Assembly (NCBI RefSeq): GCF_003627755.1
Contig: NZ_CP032694.1
Span: 2,409,501-2,473,500 of the forward strand
DNA from: Rhizobium jaguaris
GTDB lineage: Bacteria; Pseudomonadota; Alphaproteobacteria; Rhizobiales; Rhizobiaceae
Length of the DNA stretch: 64,000 nucleotides
Direction: 5' to 3'
The notes below the pieces were generated by a model that was not told the DNA's origin, did not search any database, and worked only from the letters and a program-made list of their open reading frames with translations. Positions 54,731-63,804 of this stretch are shown piece after piece; positions within the stretch are counted from its first letter, which is position 1; each line of letters starts with the position of its first letter. A program made the translations under genes and the position numbers.

Positions 54731-55070
54731 GGCAGGTCTCCTGGCTCGCGGATGAGGCGCAGCGAGCGGGGGCGCACGGAAACCGGTCGCCCCCGAACCC
54801 TGCACCAGCGGGTCCACCTCGCCTTCCCGGCAAACATCATGAAAAGGCGGACGATTCGTAGAAATAGAGGCGTCCAGCCCCGGTTGATCATGATGCCACG
54901 CCAGTGGCTTTTCCGTCCCGAAGCTGCTTTCACCCGCCCGCACCACGCGGACCATCAGCGAAACATCTTCAAAGCCGGATGGAAGACCCTGACCGCTCTA
55001 CAGTCGCGGGGTCGGCTGTGATGAGAACGCCCGAGTTGGGTCCGCTCCTTCACATTCCCTTTTCATCCCA
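54731..55070 (-). promoter_or_regulatory. Cobalamin riboswitch (cob operon leader)
   Basis: On the minus strand the conserved B12 elements occur in order: GGGAATGTG (55059), a segment ending ACCCCGCGACTGTAGAGCGG, AAAAGCCACTGG (around 54907), CCGGGAAGGCGAGG (around 54828), a GCTCGC...GCGAGC stem, and the B12 box AGCCAGGAGACCTGCC (54731-54746). It is longer than usual because a hairpin extension (CATCATGA...TCATGATG, with inner GGACG...CGTCC) sits between GCCACTG and GGGAAGG. It lies upstream of the small ORF and cobU-cobW-cobN-cupin-cobO. No T-run terminator is seen after it, so control of translation is more likely than termination. Confidence 0.93.
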
Positions 55071-55293
55071 TGCGACAGATCGTCGCTCAGGAACCATTCG
55101 TTATGCCGCAATGATTAGGCGTTCGACCGCTGCAAGTCAATCAAGGCGGCGACTGCGACATCGGCCGTTCCAAAGGCGAAATATGCATAAAAGTCGCACC
55201 GTACGTGCTCTTTTTTTGCCGTATTTCTTTGATGTTAGGAGTTTATAGAAGCTAAGCACCTAGCTTTAAGTACAAAACAGTCGTCCGTTCCCC

Positions 55294-57090
55294 ATGTTGC
55301 AGAAATTCCAACCGCGCCGCCTCGGCGTTTTCTCGGCCCTATTCGATCTTGGTCGGTTCAGGGCGTTGTTGCGTCGTGGCGAATTGGGACTTGTTTTCGC
55401 CGGCGCGCTGGTGGGCATAGCCTCCGGCTGCGCCGTGACAGCGATGAGCTTCATCTCACGCAAGCTTCACAGTATCATCTATGGCATAACCGACTACGAG
55501 CGCCTTAGTTCGGCAGCGGTGGCGATACCTGACAGGTCGGTAGTGCTGATCGCGCCCATAGCCGGCGGCATCATCCTCGGCGTCCTGCTCTATATATTGT
55601 CGCGCACGCGCAAGAAGCCGATGGTCGACCCGATTGAAGCCAATGCGCTGCACGGCGGCCGTATGTCGCTCACCGACAGTATCCTCGTCGCGGTGCAGAA
55701 CCTGATCTCGAACGGTTTCGGCGCTTCGGTCGGGCTTGAAGCAGGTTACACACAGCTTGCCGCCGGCATTGCCTCGAAATTCGGGCATAACATGCAGATG
55801 CGCCGTGCGGACCTCCGCATGCTCGTCGGTTGCGGCGCTGCCGGCGCCATAGCCGCCGCCTTCAATGCGCCGCTGACCGGCGCCTTCTACGCCTTCGAGC
55901 TGATCATAGGCAGCTATTCCATCCTCACCCTGACGCCTGTCGTCGTCTCAGCGCTGATATCGACTATGATCGCAAGACTGCTTGCCGGTGACGACTTTGC
56001 CATCGACATCGATCATTTCGGCGCCATCGTCCCTGCCGACTATCTTCCGGCTGTCCTGCTCGGAGCTTTCTGCGCCGGTATAGGCATTCTGATCATGCAA
56101 GGCGTCGCCTGGGTCGAAGAGTTTGCGCGCAAGAGTTCCATCGCACCGTCCTTCCGCCCCGCGCTCGGCGGCATCGTTGTCGGCCTCCTGGCGCTAATCT
56201 CGCCACAAGTTCTGTCAGCCGGCCACGGCGCACTGCATCTCAACCTGTCGACAAATACGACTCTGGGTGCATTGGCCGGACTCTTCATCCTGAAATCACT
56301 GGCCTCTGCGGTGTCGATCGGGTCGGGCTTCAGGGGCGGCCTGTTCTTTGCGTCGCTGTTCATGGGCGCGCTGCTCGGTAAGATCTTCGCCTATTGCGGC
56401 CCCTATTTCGATCATGCCACGCTGACGCCGGCCGTCTATGCCGTGGTTGGCATGAGCTCGCTTGCCGTCGCCATCATCGGCGGACCGTTGACCATGACCT
56501 TTTTGGCGCTCGAAATCACCGGCGATTTTCCGATCACCGTGTTGGTGCTCGCTGCCGTTATCACCTCGTCGCTGGTTGTGCGCACCACCTTCGGCTACTC
56601 CTTCGCCACCTGGCGCTTCCATCTGCGCGGCGAAAGCATCCGCAGCGCCCACGACGTCGGCTGGATCCGCAACCTAACGGTTGCCCGCATGATGCGACCC
56701 GATGTGCACACGGCGAACGTGGACATGAGCATCGAGGAGTTTCGCCAGCGTTTTCCGATTGGCTCAGCGCAGCGTGTCATTCTCATCGACAGGGATGAGA
56801 AATATGCCGGCATGGTGCTGATGCCAGACATTTATGCGAGCCCGGTCGAGAAGGACGATGAGGAGCACGGCCTTGCCGACTTCATCCGCCATCGCAACGA
56901 CTTCCTGCAGCCAAAGATGAACGCCAAGCAGGCGGCAGCCCTGTTTGACCAGACCGAAAGCGAAGCTTTGGTGGTGATCAACGACCTGATCGAGCGCAAG
57001 GTGATCGGTCTGCTCACCGAAAGTTACACGCTGCGCCGCTACAGCGAAGAGCTCGACCGCCGGCGCCGCGAGGTCTCGGGCGAGCTTTAG
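55294..57090 (+). CDS. CLC-family chloride channel/transporter with CBS domains
   Basis: A 598-residue protein. The membrane part covers about residues 25-440. The usual GREGP segment is SVGLEAGYTQLAAG, which keeps the gating Glu, so Cl-/H+ exchange is plausible. GSGFRGGLFFASLFMG is the second pore motif. The C-terminal 150 residues form a CBS pair (MRPDVHTANVDMSIEEF; SEALVVINDLIERKVIG). The ATG at 55294 lacks a clear ribosome binding site. No fluoride-riboswitch motif was found upstream. It is divergent from the cob riboswitch operon. Confidence 0.9.
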   Translation: MLQKFQPRRLGVFSALFDLGRFRALLRRGELGLVFAGALVGIASGCAVTAMSFISRKLHSIIYGITDYERLSSAAVAIPDRSVVLIAPIAGGIILGVLLYILSRTRKKPMVDPIEANALHGGRMSLTDSILVAVQNLISNGFGASVGLEAGYTQLAAGIASKFGHNMQMRRADLRMLVGCGAAGAIAAAFNAPLTGAFYAFELIIGSYSILTLTPVVVSALISTMIARLLAGDDFAIDIDHFGAIVPADYLPAVLLGAFCAGIGILIMQGVAWVEEFARKSSIAPSFRPALGGIVVGLLALISPQVLSAGHGALHLNLSTNTTLGALAGLFILKSLASAVSIGSGFRGGLFFASLFMGALLGKIFAYCGPYFDHATLTPAVYAVVGMSSLAVAIIGGPLTMTFLALEITGDFPITVLVLAAVITSSLVVRTTFGYSFATWRFHLRGESIRSAHDVGWIRNLTVARMMRPDVHTANVDMSIEEFRQRFPIGSAQRVILIDRDEKYAGMVLMPDIYASPVEKDDEEHGLADFIRHRNDFLQPKMNAKQAAALFDQTESEALVVINDLIERKVIGLLTESYTLRRYSEELDRRRREVSGEL

Positions 57091-57231
57091 CGCGCTACCC
57101 ATAGCAATCCGAACAGCATGTTGGGCTGTACAGACATTCCGAGGGACGCCTTACCAGTAGTTGTTGTTCGTACCACAGTATGGTGCTGCCGTGCACACTT
57201 GAAAACTTGTTACCTGTTGGTATGATTTTGC

Positions 57232-57549
57232 ATGGAATTCACCCTCGTTGCTCAAATCCTGGCCTGGACTACACTCGGCTTGATACTGCTCGGCACAGTC
57301 GTTCCTATCGGCACGAAGCAACGTGTCGTCGCGGCGGCGAACATCGAGAGCATTATTCTCTTTGGCTTAATGGGCTTGTTGTTCGTGGTGGCCTATCCCA
57401 CCGACCGTCGAATCATTGCATTGCTATGTATCTTGGCAGCCACCGCAAGCGAGTCTTTGCTGTCGATCTTGCCTGATCGACATATTCGAATTGAACGATT
57501 GGTAATAAAATACTCGGAGCATCCGTCGGCTTGCTTATCGGCGGAATAA
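57232..57549 (+). CDS. Small VanZ-like membrane protein, C-terminus probably frameshifted
   Basis: A 105-residue protein with about three helices (LGLILLGTVVPIG; IILFGLMGLLFVVAY; LLCILAATASESLLSIL) and the VanZ-like segment LPDRHIRIERL. The frame then becomes polar and stops at 57549. In the frame starting with 57495 the sequence goes on as a fourth helix (ILGASVGLLIGGIIMLIM) and stops at 57569, as VanZ-like proteins do. One base appears to be missing near 57493-57500. Base composition is lower in GC than the neighbours. Its function is unknown. Confidence 0.55.
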   Translation: MEFTLVAQILAWTTLGLILLGTVVPIGTKQRVVAAANIESIILFGLMGLLFVVAYPTDRRIIALLCILAATASESLLSILPDRHIRIERLVIKYSEHPSACLSAE

Positions 57550-57648
57550 TAATGCTGATTATGCAGTAGACGCACGCAACATGCTTATATGACGTGCCGA
57601 GGTGTGGGCTGGGTAATTCTTAGAGATCAGATAGATAACATTTGAATT

Positions 57649-57780
57649 ATGGCCGGCCCCACGTTTTCGTTGCGCTTTTTCAAGTGTCCGGATGCCCAAC
57701 TCGGCGACCTGCTGCTTCAAGCCGGCGAGTTGACAATGGGCATGATGCTGTCGTCACCAATGGTGCTGATCGTCATTTGA
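57649..57780 (+). CDS. Possible small ORF, 43 aa
   Basis: ATG 57649 to TGA 57780, with a hydrophobic Met-rich C-terminus (LTMGMMLSSPMVLIVI). There is no clear ribosome binding site. It lies in a 311-base interval otherwise empty of genes, so it may be a fragment of a lost gene. Confidence 0.2.
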   Translation: MAGPTFSLRFFKCPDAQLGDLLLQAGELTMGMMLSSPMVLIVI

Positions 57781-57863
57781 GCTCTTTGCGAGCCGCAAGC
57801 CAGTGACCACGGGGTTCCTAGTGTCAAGGACATTCGCTAGAGTAATGGCACTCTAGGGGGTTG

Positions 57864-58145
57864 ATGGATCCGATGGTGATTTCGTTAATGGTGCTTGGCG
57901 TCGCACTGGCGCCTTATGTTTCCTCTCATCGTCCTGAACCGAGGTTTATCGCGGGACGGTTTCCCGATTGCAGCGACATCGTCGAGCGGGTCCTCTTGAA
58001 GACAAAAGGCCGCCTTCTCTCTATGAGACCGCACGCGGACCGTTGCACTGTAACAGTGCTTGTTCCGCGTGACGGTGATCGCCCCGAAAAGGTAGTTGTG
58101 CGGGTGCAGTTCTCCGACGACGATGTGGATGAGACCAAGGAATAA
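57864..58145 (+). CDS. Small hypothetical protein, 93 aa
   Basis: ATG 57864 follows AGGGGG closely. The protein begins with a short hydrophobic segment (MDPMVISLMVLGVALAPYV), perhaps a membrane anchor, followed by a soluble beta-like part (CTVTVLVPRDGDRPEKVVVRVQFSDDDVDETKE). No family is recognised. It lies in the low-coding islet between the CLC gene and the IS element. An antisense frame is also open, but its composition is less protein-like. Confidence 0.45.
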   Translation: MDPMVISLMVLGVALAPYVSSHRPEPRFIAGRFPDCSDIVERVLLKTKGRLLSMRPHADRCTVTVLVPRDGDRPEKVVVRVQFSDDDVDETKE

Positions 58146-58265
58146 CCGGACATTCAAACATGTAGGGTGGCCTGCTCCCTTAAACCGCCCGCCGCCTAAC
58201 CACGTATTTAAAGATTGGCGGATCAGGTTTAGAATGTTGCTTGGTGGGGCTGAGAAGGTACGGAA

Positions 58266-58574
58266 ATGGGTATTGTCCTGCAGTTCAGATCCAAGAATAC
58301 AGACAATCGTCTCGATTGCGCGAAGCTCGAAGAGGAGTTGGCCTTCCCCTCGCCTCCGACAGCGACGCGGTTGGATAAAAGACCCCGCTTAACCGTCGAC
58401 GATCAGCTCCCAGCGCGAAAAGCTTTTAGCAACGACGCAAAATTCCCATCCGCCGCGATTGCAATCCTGACATGCGCCATTATTGCATCGGTACTCATCT
58501 CGTTTCATTTGACCGGACAGCCCCACTATTCGGCCCGAGCCAACCTGCAGCCATCGGTATTTCGTTTGGACTGA
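58266..58574 (+). CDS. Small hypothetical membrane protein, 102 aa
   Basis: ATG 58266, with GAGAAGG 7 bases upstream. It has a soluble N-terminal 60 residues, one transmembrane helix near residues 63-81 (AAIAILTCAIIASVLISF) and a short tail. No family is recognised. It sits 120 bases after the previous small ORF, and its end is 126 bases from the IS element. Confidence 0.45.
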   Translation: MGIVLQFRSKNTDNRLDCAKLEEELAFPSPPTATRLDKRPRLTVDDQLPARKAFSNDAKFPSAAIAILTCAIIASVLISFHLTGQPHYSARANLQPSVFRLD

Positions 58575-58700
58575 GTCAAATCTCTCTCTTGAGCCAAGGT
58601 CGGAGGGACAGAAAATTTCAGTTTCAGTCGGGCGTGTAGCTGCAGCCGCGGGTGACGTGGTAAACCCTTAAAATACAAAGCCATTTTATGGGTATGTGAC

Positions 58701-60141
58701 CTAGCACTACTTTGGCAGATTTTTAGCGAAGAAGGCCGTTCTGCAGTGCGTGCAGAAATTTGGCGGAGGTTGTTCGAGCGCGCTTAGGATTGCCTGCCGG
58801 ACGGCTGGAAGGCTTGGCTGTGGCGGGGGGCCTGGGATTCTTTTTTCCCCCTGCCGCTTGTGTGAGGCGGCGAGATTGCAGGAAGGCGTAGGCGATCATC
58901 GTCATCAGCGCGTGCCGGTGAAGGCCGATCCAGGAGCGCCCTTCGAAATGATCAAGGCCGAGTTCTTCCTTGAGTTGCTGATGCGCCTGTTCGCATACCC
59001 AGCGCGCCTTGATAGCGCCTGCGAGCTGCTTGAGCGGGGTGTTGGCGGGAAGATTGGAGAGATAATATTTGCGCTCGCCGGTGGAGCGATGCTCGCCGAT
59101 GACCCAGACTTCCTCACCAGGCAAGTGTTGGGCACCCATGTCGCGGATGCGCTGGGGTGGACCGTCGGCAACCCGAACACGGACAGCGGCGAAGCGTGCT
59201 GAGAGACGACCCTTGGTACCACGCCGCCAACTGACCGTCCTCCATCGGGCTGTCTCCAGCATAGCCTGCGCAGTGATCGACTTCGCATCGGGGATATGCC
59301 GTTTTCGCGGGCGGCCGTGTCCGGCAACGGGAAAGATCATCGCCACGTCGGCGGGATAGACCTTCTGCTTGAACGGGATACCGACGGCCCAGGCAAGGCC
59401 GCGCGCGGTGAGCGCCTGCCGGAACGGCGCACTCAAGCCATATCCGGCATCGGCAAGCACGCAGCCGAAGCGCACGCCGGCCGTGCGAACCCGGTCGATC
59501 TCGGCCAGCGCGATCTCCGGCTTGGTCCTGTAGGCACGATGGTCATCAGGCACACCGGCACGATCGAGCCGGGCGGGGTTGGAGGTCCAGCTCTCGGGCA
59601 AAAACAGCCGCAACCCTACCATGACCGGCACTTCGCCAGAAGCCAGCGTCAGCGACACGAGCGTCTGGCAGTTGGCGTTCTTGCCAAGCGCCGAAGCATA
59701 TTGCGGCGCCACGCCAACCGAGTGGCCTCCCTTCTTAGGTAGCGCGGTGTCATCAACGATCAGCCACGCATCGTTCCCGCCAACTTGTCTGTCGGCCTCG
59801 GCCAGCAGCGCCGCTTCCAACGGCGCGGCGTCCCAGACGCCACTCGCAACGAAATGGTGCAGTTGGTCGTAGCTGACAGTGCTAGAACGCGCCGCCATCG
59901 GTTGAACGCTCTTGCGATCGCCGGGACCGATCAATCCCGCGACATACGCAGGGCACATCCGTGCCCTCGTCTTGTGCCGAAGCGCCACAACAAACGGCGC
60001 TAGCCAACGCTCCAAATCAGCTTGCCAGGTCTCGTCCATGGCCGGCACCTCCAAAAGCCGACCTCCTATGAATCACCGAACTCCCCTCTTGGGAATCCTC
60101 AAAATCAACCCGCGTCTAAAAATCTGCCAAAGTAGTGCTAG
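58701..60141 (-). mobile_element. IS701-family insertion sequence, complete
   Basis: The ends are inverted repeats: CTAGCACTACTTTGGCAGAT (58701) and the complementary copy ending at 60141, matching over 26 bases including TTTTTAG. CTAG at both outer ends (58701-58704 and 60138-60141) fits the 4-bp target duplication known for IS701-type elements. The body of about 1433 bases carries one intact transposase gene on the minus strand. The right-hand CTAG contains the cobQ stop codon (TAG on the minus strand). Confidence 0.9.
58723..60039 (-). CDS. IS701-family transposase
   Basis: A 438-residue DDE-type transposase (DUF4338/IS701 type). Acidic-site segments are DAWLIVDDTALPKKGGHSVGV, VRFGCVLADAGYGLS and WVCEQAHQQLKEELGLDHFEGRSW. 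The start is ATG 60039, 8 bases after GGAGG; a TTG five codons upstream is possible. The C-terminus is basic. The frame is intact and the ends are complete, so the element may still be mobile. Confidence 0.92.
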   Translation of the reverse strand: MDETWQADLERWLAPFVVALRHKTRARMCPAYVAGLIGPGDRKSVQPMAARSSTVSYDQLHHFVASGVWDAAPLEAALLAEADRQVGGNDAWLIVDDTALPKKGGHSVGVAPQYASALGKNANCQTLVSLTLASGEVPVMVGLRLFLPESWTSNPARLDRAGVPDDHRAYRTKPEIALAEIDRVRTAGVRFGCVLADAGYGLSAPFRQALTARGLAWAVGIPFKQKVYPADVAMIFPVAGHGRPRKRHIPDAKSITAQAMLETARWRTVSWRRGTKGRLSARFAAVRVRVADGPPQRIRDMGAQHLPGEEVWVIGEHRSTGERKYYLSNLPANTPLKQLAGAIKARWVCEQAHQQLKEELGLDHFEGRSWIGLHRHALMTMIAYAFLQSRRLTQAAGGKKNPRPPATAKPSSRPAGNPKRARTTSAKFLHALQNGLLR

Positions 60142-61592
60142 AGCATCAGACTATCGAGCCAGGCCGGATCGAGCACCGCTTCCAGCTCTGCCGCAATCTC
60201 GTCCAGTGCCGCCTCGACGCCAGCGCGATAATCCACCCGCTCCCCGGTTAGGCCGAAACTTGCCAGCAGTTTTGCCCGGTAGGCATCGCTGGTGAAAAGC
60301 CCGTGCAGATAGGTGCCCATGATAAAGCCGTCGCCAGAGAGCGCGCCATCCGGCCGACCGTCGATCATGGTCGAGGGCCGGTCGCAATCGGCGCCGCGCG
60401 TCTCACCGAGATGGATCTCATAGCCAGAAAGCGGCACATTGTACTCCCTGGAAAAAGCCAGGCTGTTGCGTACGGTCTTTTCCGGCGCCATCTCGGTCTC
60501 GACTTCGAGCAAGCCGAGCCCAGGCATCTCCGTCACAGAACCCTCAATGCCAAGCGGATCATGCACCATCTGGCCGAGCATCTGGTAACCGCCGCAAATA
60601 CCAATGACACGCCCGCCGCGGCGGGCGTGAGCCGCTATATCCTGATCCCACCCCTGTGCCCGCAGATCTATGAGATCGCCGATGGTCGACTTCGAGCCCG
60701 GCAGGACCACGAGCCCCGCATCCGCGGGCATCCGCTCGCCGGCACGAACGAAGACGAGATCGACATCTGGTTCGGCGCGCAACGGATCCAGATCGTCGAA
60801 ATTGGCGATGCGCGGAAGGACGGGCACGGCGATCTTCAGCGCGCCGTCCGAGCCGCGCGCCAGCCGTTCCAGCACCACAGAATCCTCAGCCGGCAACCGG
60901 CTTGCCGCCTTCAGCCAGGGCACGACTCCGTGACATGGCCAGCCAGTGAAGCCCCCGATGGCGTCGACACCTTCGCCGAAGAGCGAGATATCACCGCGGA
61001 ATTTGTTGATCAGATAACCGCGGATCATCCGCCGGTCTTCGTCCGGCAGGATATGATGCGTGCCGACCAACGAGGCGATCACGCCCCCGCGGTCTATATC
61101 GCCGACCAGCACGACGGGGACATTGGCGCGGGTAGCAAAACCCATATTGGCGATGTCACCCTGCCTGAGGTTGATCTCGGCTGGCGAACCCGCGCCCTCG
61201 ACGATCACCAGGTCGGTTCCCGCGCGCATGGTCGCAAAGCTTTGCAGGACGGCGCCGAGCAGTTGCGGCTTCAGCGCCTGATAGTCCCTGCCCTTTGCCT
61301 GCCCCCAGACCTTTCCTTGCACGATGATCTGGCTGCCGGTCTCCGATTGCGGCTTCAGCAGCACGGGGTTCATATGCACCGACGACGGTACCCGCGCAGC
61401 AAGCGATTGCAGCCATTGCGCCCGGCCGATTTCGCCGCCGTCCTCGGCGACCGCTGCATTGTTCGACATGTTCTGCGGCTTGAACGGGCGCACCCGAACG
61501 CCTCTATTGGCGAAAAGGCGGCAGAGCCCGGCGACCAATACCGTTTTTCCGACATCGGAGCCGGTCCCCTGCAGCATGATCGCCTTCGTCAT
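60138..61592 (-). CDS. cobQ: Cobyric acid synthase
   Basis: A 484-residue glutamine amidotransferase. The N-terminal ATP site is MLQGTGSDVGKTVLVAGLC, with VRPFKPQNMSNNA following; the glutaminase nucleophile lies in VIGICGGYQMLG and its His in TYLHGLF. It amidates the b, d, e and g side chains. The gene ends exactly at the IS701 insertion, where the TAG stop is part of the CTAG target, so the protein is unaffected. It stands apart from the other cob operons in the window. Confidence 0.96.
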   Translation of the reverse strand: MTKAIMLQGTGSDVGKTVLVAGLCRLFANRGVRVRPFKPQNMSNNAAVAEDGGEIGRAQWLQSLAARVPSSVHMNPVLLKPQSETGSQIIVQGKVWGQAKGRDYQALKPQLLGAVLQSFATMRAGTDLVIVEGAGSPAEINLRQGDIANMGFATRANVPVVLVGDIDRGGVIASLVGTHHILPDEDRRMIRGYLINKFRGDISLFGEGVDAIGGFTGWPCHGVVPWLKAASRLPAEDSVVLERLARGSDGALKIAVPVLPRIANFDDLDPLRAEPDVDLVFVRAGERMPADAGLVVLPGSKSTIGDLIDLRAQGWDQDIAAHARRGGRVIGICGGYQMLGQMVHDPLGIEGSVTEMPGLGLLEVETEMAPEKTVRNSLAFSREYNVPLSGYEIHLGETRGADCDRPSTMIDGRPDGALSGDGFIMGTYLHGLFTSDAYRAKLLASFGLTGERVDYRAGVEAALDEIAAELEAVLDPAWLDSLML

Positions 61593-62805
61593 CCGTTATC
61601 GCTCCGATATGGCATTACTACCGAAAACCCTGGATTCTGCCTTGATTCCGCCGCGATGATTAACACCAAAAAACGTGATCTCCGAGGCAAAAAAGCATCA
61701 CTTTCTTATATGCTCTATTTGCGACATCCGATGACGACTTCATCCATTGTTCGCCACGTTGAAGAGGATTATCTCCGTCACCAAATCAAACAACGAAAGC
61801 CGGTCGATCCGGCCCGAGGAAACCCCGATGCTCTTCATCTTCAACAACAAGAATTCCATCCAGATCGCCTGGAATTCGAAACTGCCGTCGCGCCGCCCCG
61901 AGAGCCGTCTGCAGCAGCTCGATACCCGCTTTGGCCCGATCGGCTTCATCCGCACCTATAGCGTCGGTTGATTGACCGTCAAGCTGTCAGCCTGCCGCAC
62001 CGCAAGCCGCCATGCGACCGCATCAGCGGCTTTGCTGATTCCGCCATTCAGATACGCCCAGGCATCGCGCCACCTGTGCACCTAGCTAACATCTTATATC
62101 GATTCTCGATGAGGCCGTTAGGGCAAGCCCCAAAACGCGAAAACCGCGCGATCCGAGGATCGACACGGTTTGCCAAAAACGCCGGCTCGCTTGCATCTCA
62201 CACTGCAAGGCTCGCTTCTCCGGTACGCACAACCTAATCCGGAGAGGCAGCGGTGTCCCCCGCCACGCCCCGATAGATAGCCGGACATCGTTACCGGAGG
62301 GTTATTAAGGCCTTAAATAAGGATGAATCCGAAAATTTTTCGAAAATTTTTCCGGTTTATCTTGCCAGCGGAAAACGCCGCGAATGGAATATAAAAAGTC
62401 TTTGTCGGACGCGATATTTTAGCAATCATTAATCTCACCCCACTCGGAGAGCGTGGGCCTGCGCCTTGGATGCCCATTTTACAGCCACGAATAGCAGAAA
62501 ATGGGCTAATTCAAGCGCTTATATAAGCTTTTCGACAAGCCGCAGTAAGTCCGTTCGGCCGACGACCGGTTGATTTCTTCACTCAAATCCTTAGGCTGCA
62601 CGCAGTCGATGCAAAAAGAGCACGGCTGCGACATGGTTCGCAGCCGCATAAAAAGCAAGCGCACGACCGCAAACAGGGGACCGGGCAGACGTCGTCAGCG
62701 GCGGGTGAACGGTTATGGTGTGTCCACGCTGACGGGGGATCGGCAGGCATCATGTCTGCTGGAGTCGATTCCCGTAACCTAACGAGAACTGGGAGACATT
62801 ATCCA
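61593..62805. other. 1.2-kb region with little coding content upstream of proX-like gene
   Basis: Only one small ORF (61828-61971) is plausible. There is a hairpin AAACCG...CGATCC-ga-GGATCG...CGGTTT at 62141-62171. TTAAGGCCTTAA (62305-62316) is a perfect palindrome, and nearby are two copies of CGAAAATTTTT (around 62330-62351), an A/T-tract likely to bend DNA. These may form the regulatory region of the betaine-binding protein gene. No RNA gene is recognised. Confidence 0.45.
61828..61971 (+). CDS. Small hypothetical ORF, 47 aa
   Basis: ATG 61828, with CGAGGA 7 bases upstream. It begins MLFIFNNKNSIQIAWNSKL and has a basic C-terminus (GPIGFIRTYSVG). An upstream in-frame ATG at 61747 lacks a ribosome binding site. 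No family is known. The good ribosome binding site is the main support. Confidence 0.35.
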   Translation: MLFIFNNKNSIQIAWNSKLPSRRPESRLQQLDTRFGPIGFIRTYSVG

Positions 62806-63804
62806 ATGAAGAAGCTTATCGCTTCCGCCATCTTCGCACTCGGTGCCTATGCTTTGGCTGGCTCGGCACATGCTGCGGAATGCGGCGACGTATCCATCGC
62901 AGAAATGAACTGGGCATCTGCCGGCGTCGCCGCGCAGGTCGACAAGATCATCCTGCAGAACGGCTATGGCTGCAACGTGACGCTCGTCACGGGCGACACA
63001 CAGCCGACCTTCACTTCCATGGACGAAAAGGCTGAGCCTGACGTCGCGCCCGAACTCTGGGTCAATGCAGTGCGCACCGCACTCGACAAAGCCGTTTCCG
63101 AAGGCCGCCTGATCGAGGCAGCGCCCCTTCTCAGCGACGGTGGCGTCGAAGGCTGGTGGATTCCGAAGTTCCTCGCCGATGCCCATCCGGACATCAAGAC
63201 CGTCCAGGACGCGCTGAAGCATCCGGAACTCTTCCCCGCTCCGGAAGATTCCTCGAAGGCCGCCATTTACAATTGCCCGTCGGGCTGGAACTGCCAGATT
63301 TCCACGGCCAATCTCTATAAGGCGCTTGGCGCCGAAAAGCTCGGCTTCACGCTGGTAGACACCGGTTCGGCTGCGGGCCTTGACGGCTCGATCGCCAACG
63401 CCTTCGAAAAGAAGACCGGCTGGCTCGGCTACTACTGGGCACCGACCGCCATCCTCGGCAAATACGACATGGTGCGCCTGAGCTTCAACGTGCCGCACGA
63501 CAAGAAGGAATGGGACGCCTGCACCGCGATCCAGGATTGCGCCAATCCGAAGGTGAACTCCTATCCGGTTTCCGACGTCTACACCGTCGTGACCAAGGCC
63601 TTTGCCTCGAAGGCTGGCATTGCCATGGACTACGTCAAGACCCGCAAATGGGACAACGGCACGGTCGGCAAGGTTCTCGCCTGGATGACGGACAATCAAG
63701 GCACGAACGAAGACGGTGCAAAATACTTCCTGAAGACTTATCCCGACATGTGGACCAAGTGGGTTTCTCCCGACGTGGCTACAAAGGTCAAGGCTTCGCT
63801 TTGA
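62806..63804 (+). CDS. Glycine betaine/proline-type ABC transporter substrate-binding protein (OpuAC/ProX-like)
   Basis: A 332-residue periplasmic protein. The signal peptide (KKLIASAIFALGAYALAGSAHA) is removed after Ala, and the mature part begins ECGDVSIAEMNWASAG. Aromatic residues expected in a quaternary-amine cage are present in EMNWAS, GWWIPKF and GYYWAPTA. Disulfide-type cysteines are present (NCPSGWNC; ACTAIQDC). The start is ATG 62806 with GGGAG 10 bases upstream; the 18-codon-longer frame is rejected. It probably begins a betaine or choline uptake operon that continues past the window. Confidence 0.88.
   Translation: MKKLIASAIFALGAYALAGSAHAAECGDVSIAEMNWASAGVAAQVDKIILQNGYGCNVTLVTGDTQPTFTSMDEKAEPDVAPELWVNAVRTALDKAVSEGRLIEAAPLLSDGGVEGWWIPKFLADAHPDIKTVQDALKHPELFPAPEDSSKAAIYNCPSGWNCQISTANLYKALGAEKLGFTLVDTGSAAGLDGSIANAFEKKTGWLGYYWAPTAILGKYDMVRLSFNVPHDKKEWDACTAIQDCANPKVNSYPVSDVYTVVTKAFASKAGIAMDYVKTRKWDNGTVGKVLAWMTDNQGTNEDGAKYFLKTYPDMWTKWVSPDVATKVKASL

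Noticed and set aside
55200..55293. Fluoride riboswitch upstream of the CLC gene
   Set aside because: The conserved crcB-motif sequence is not present, and the CLC keeps a gating Glu, unlike fluoride-specific CLCs.
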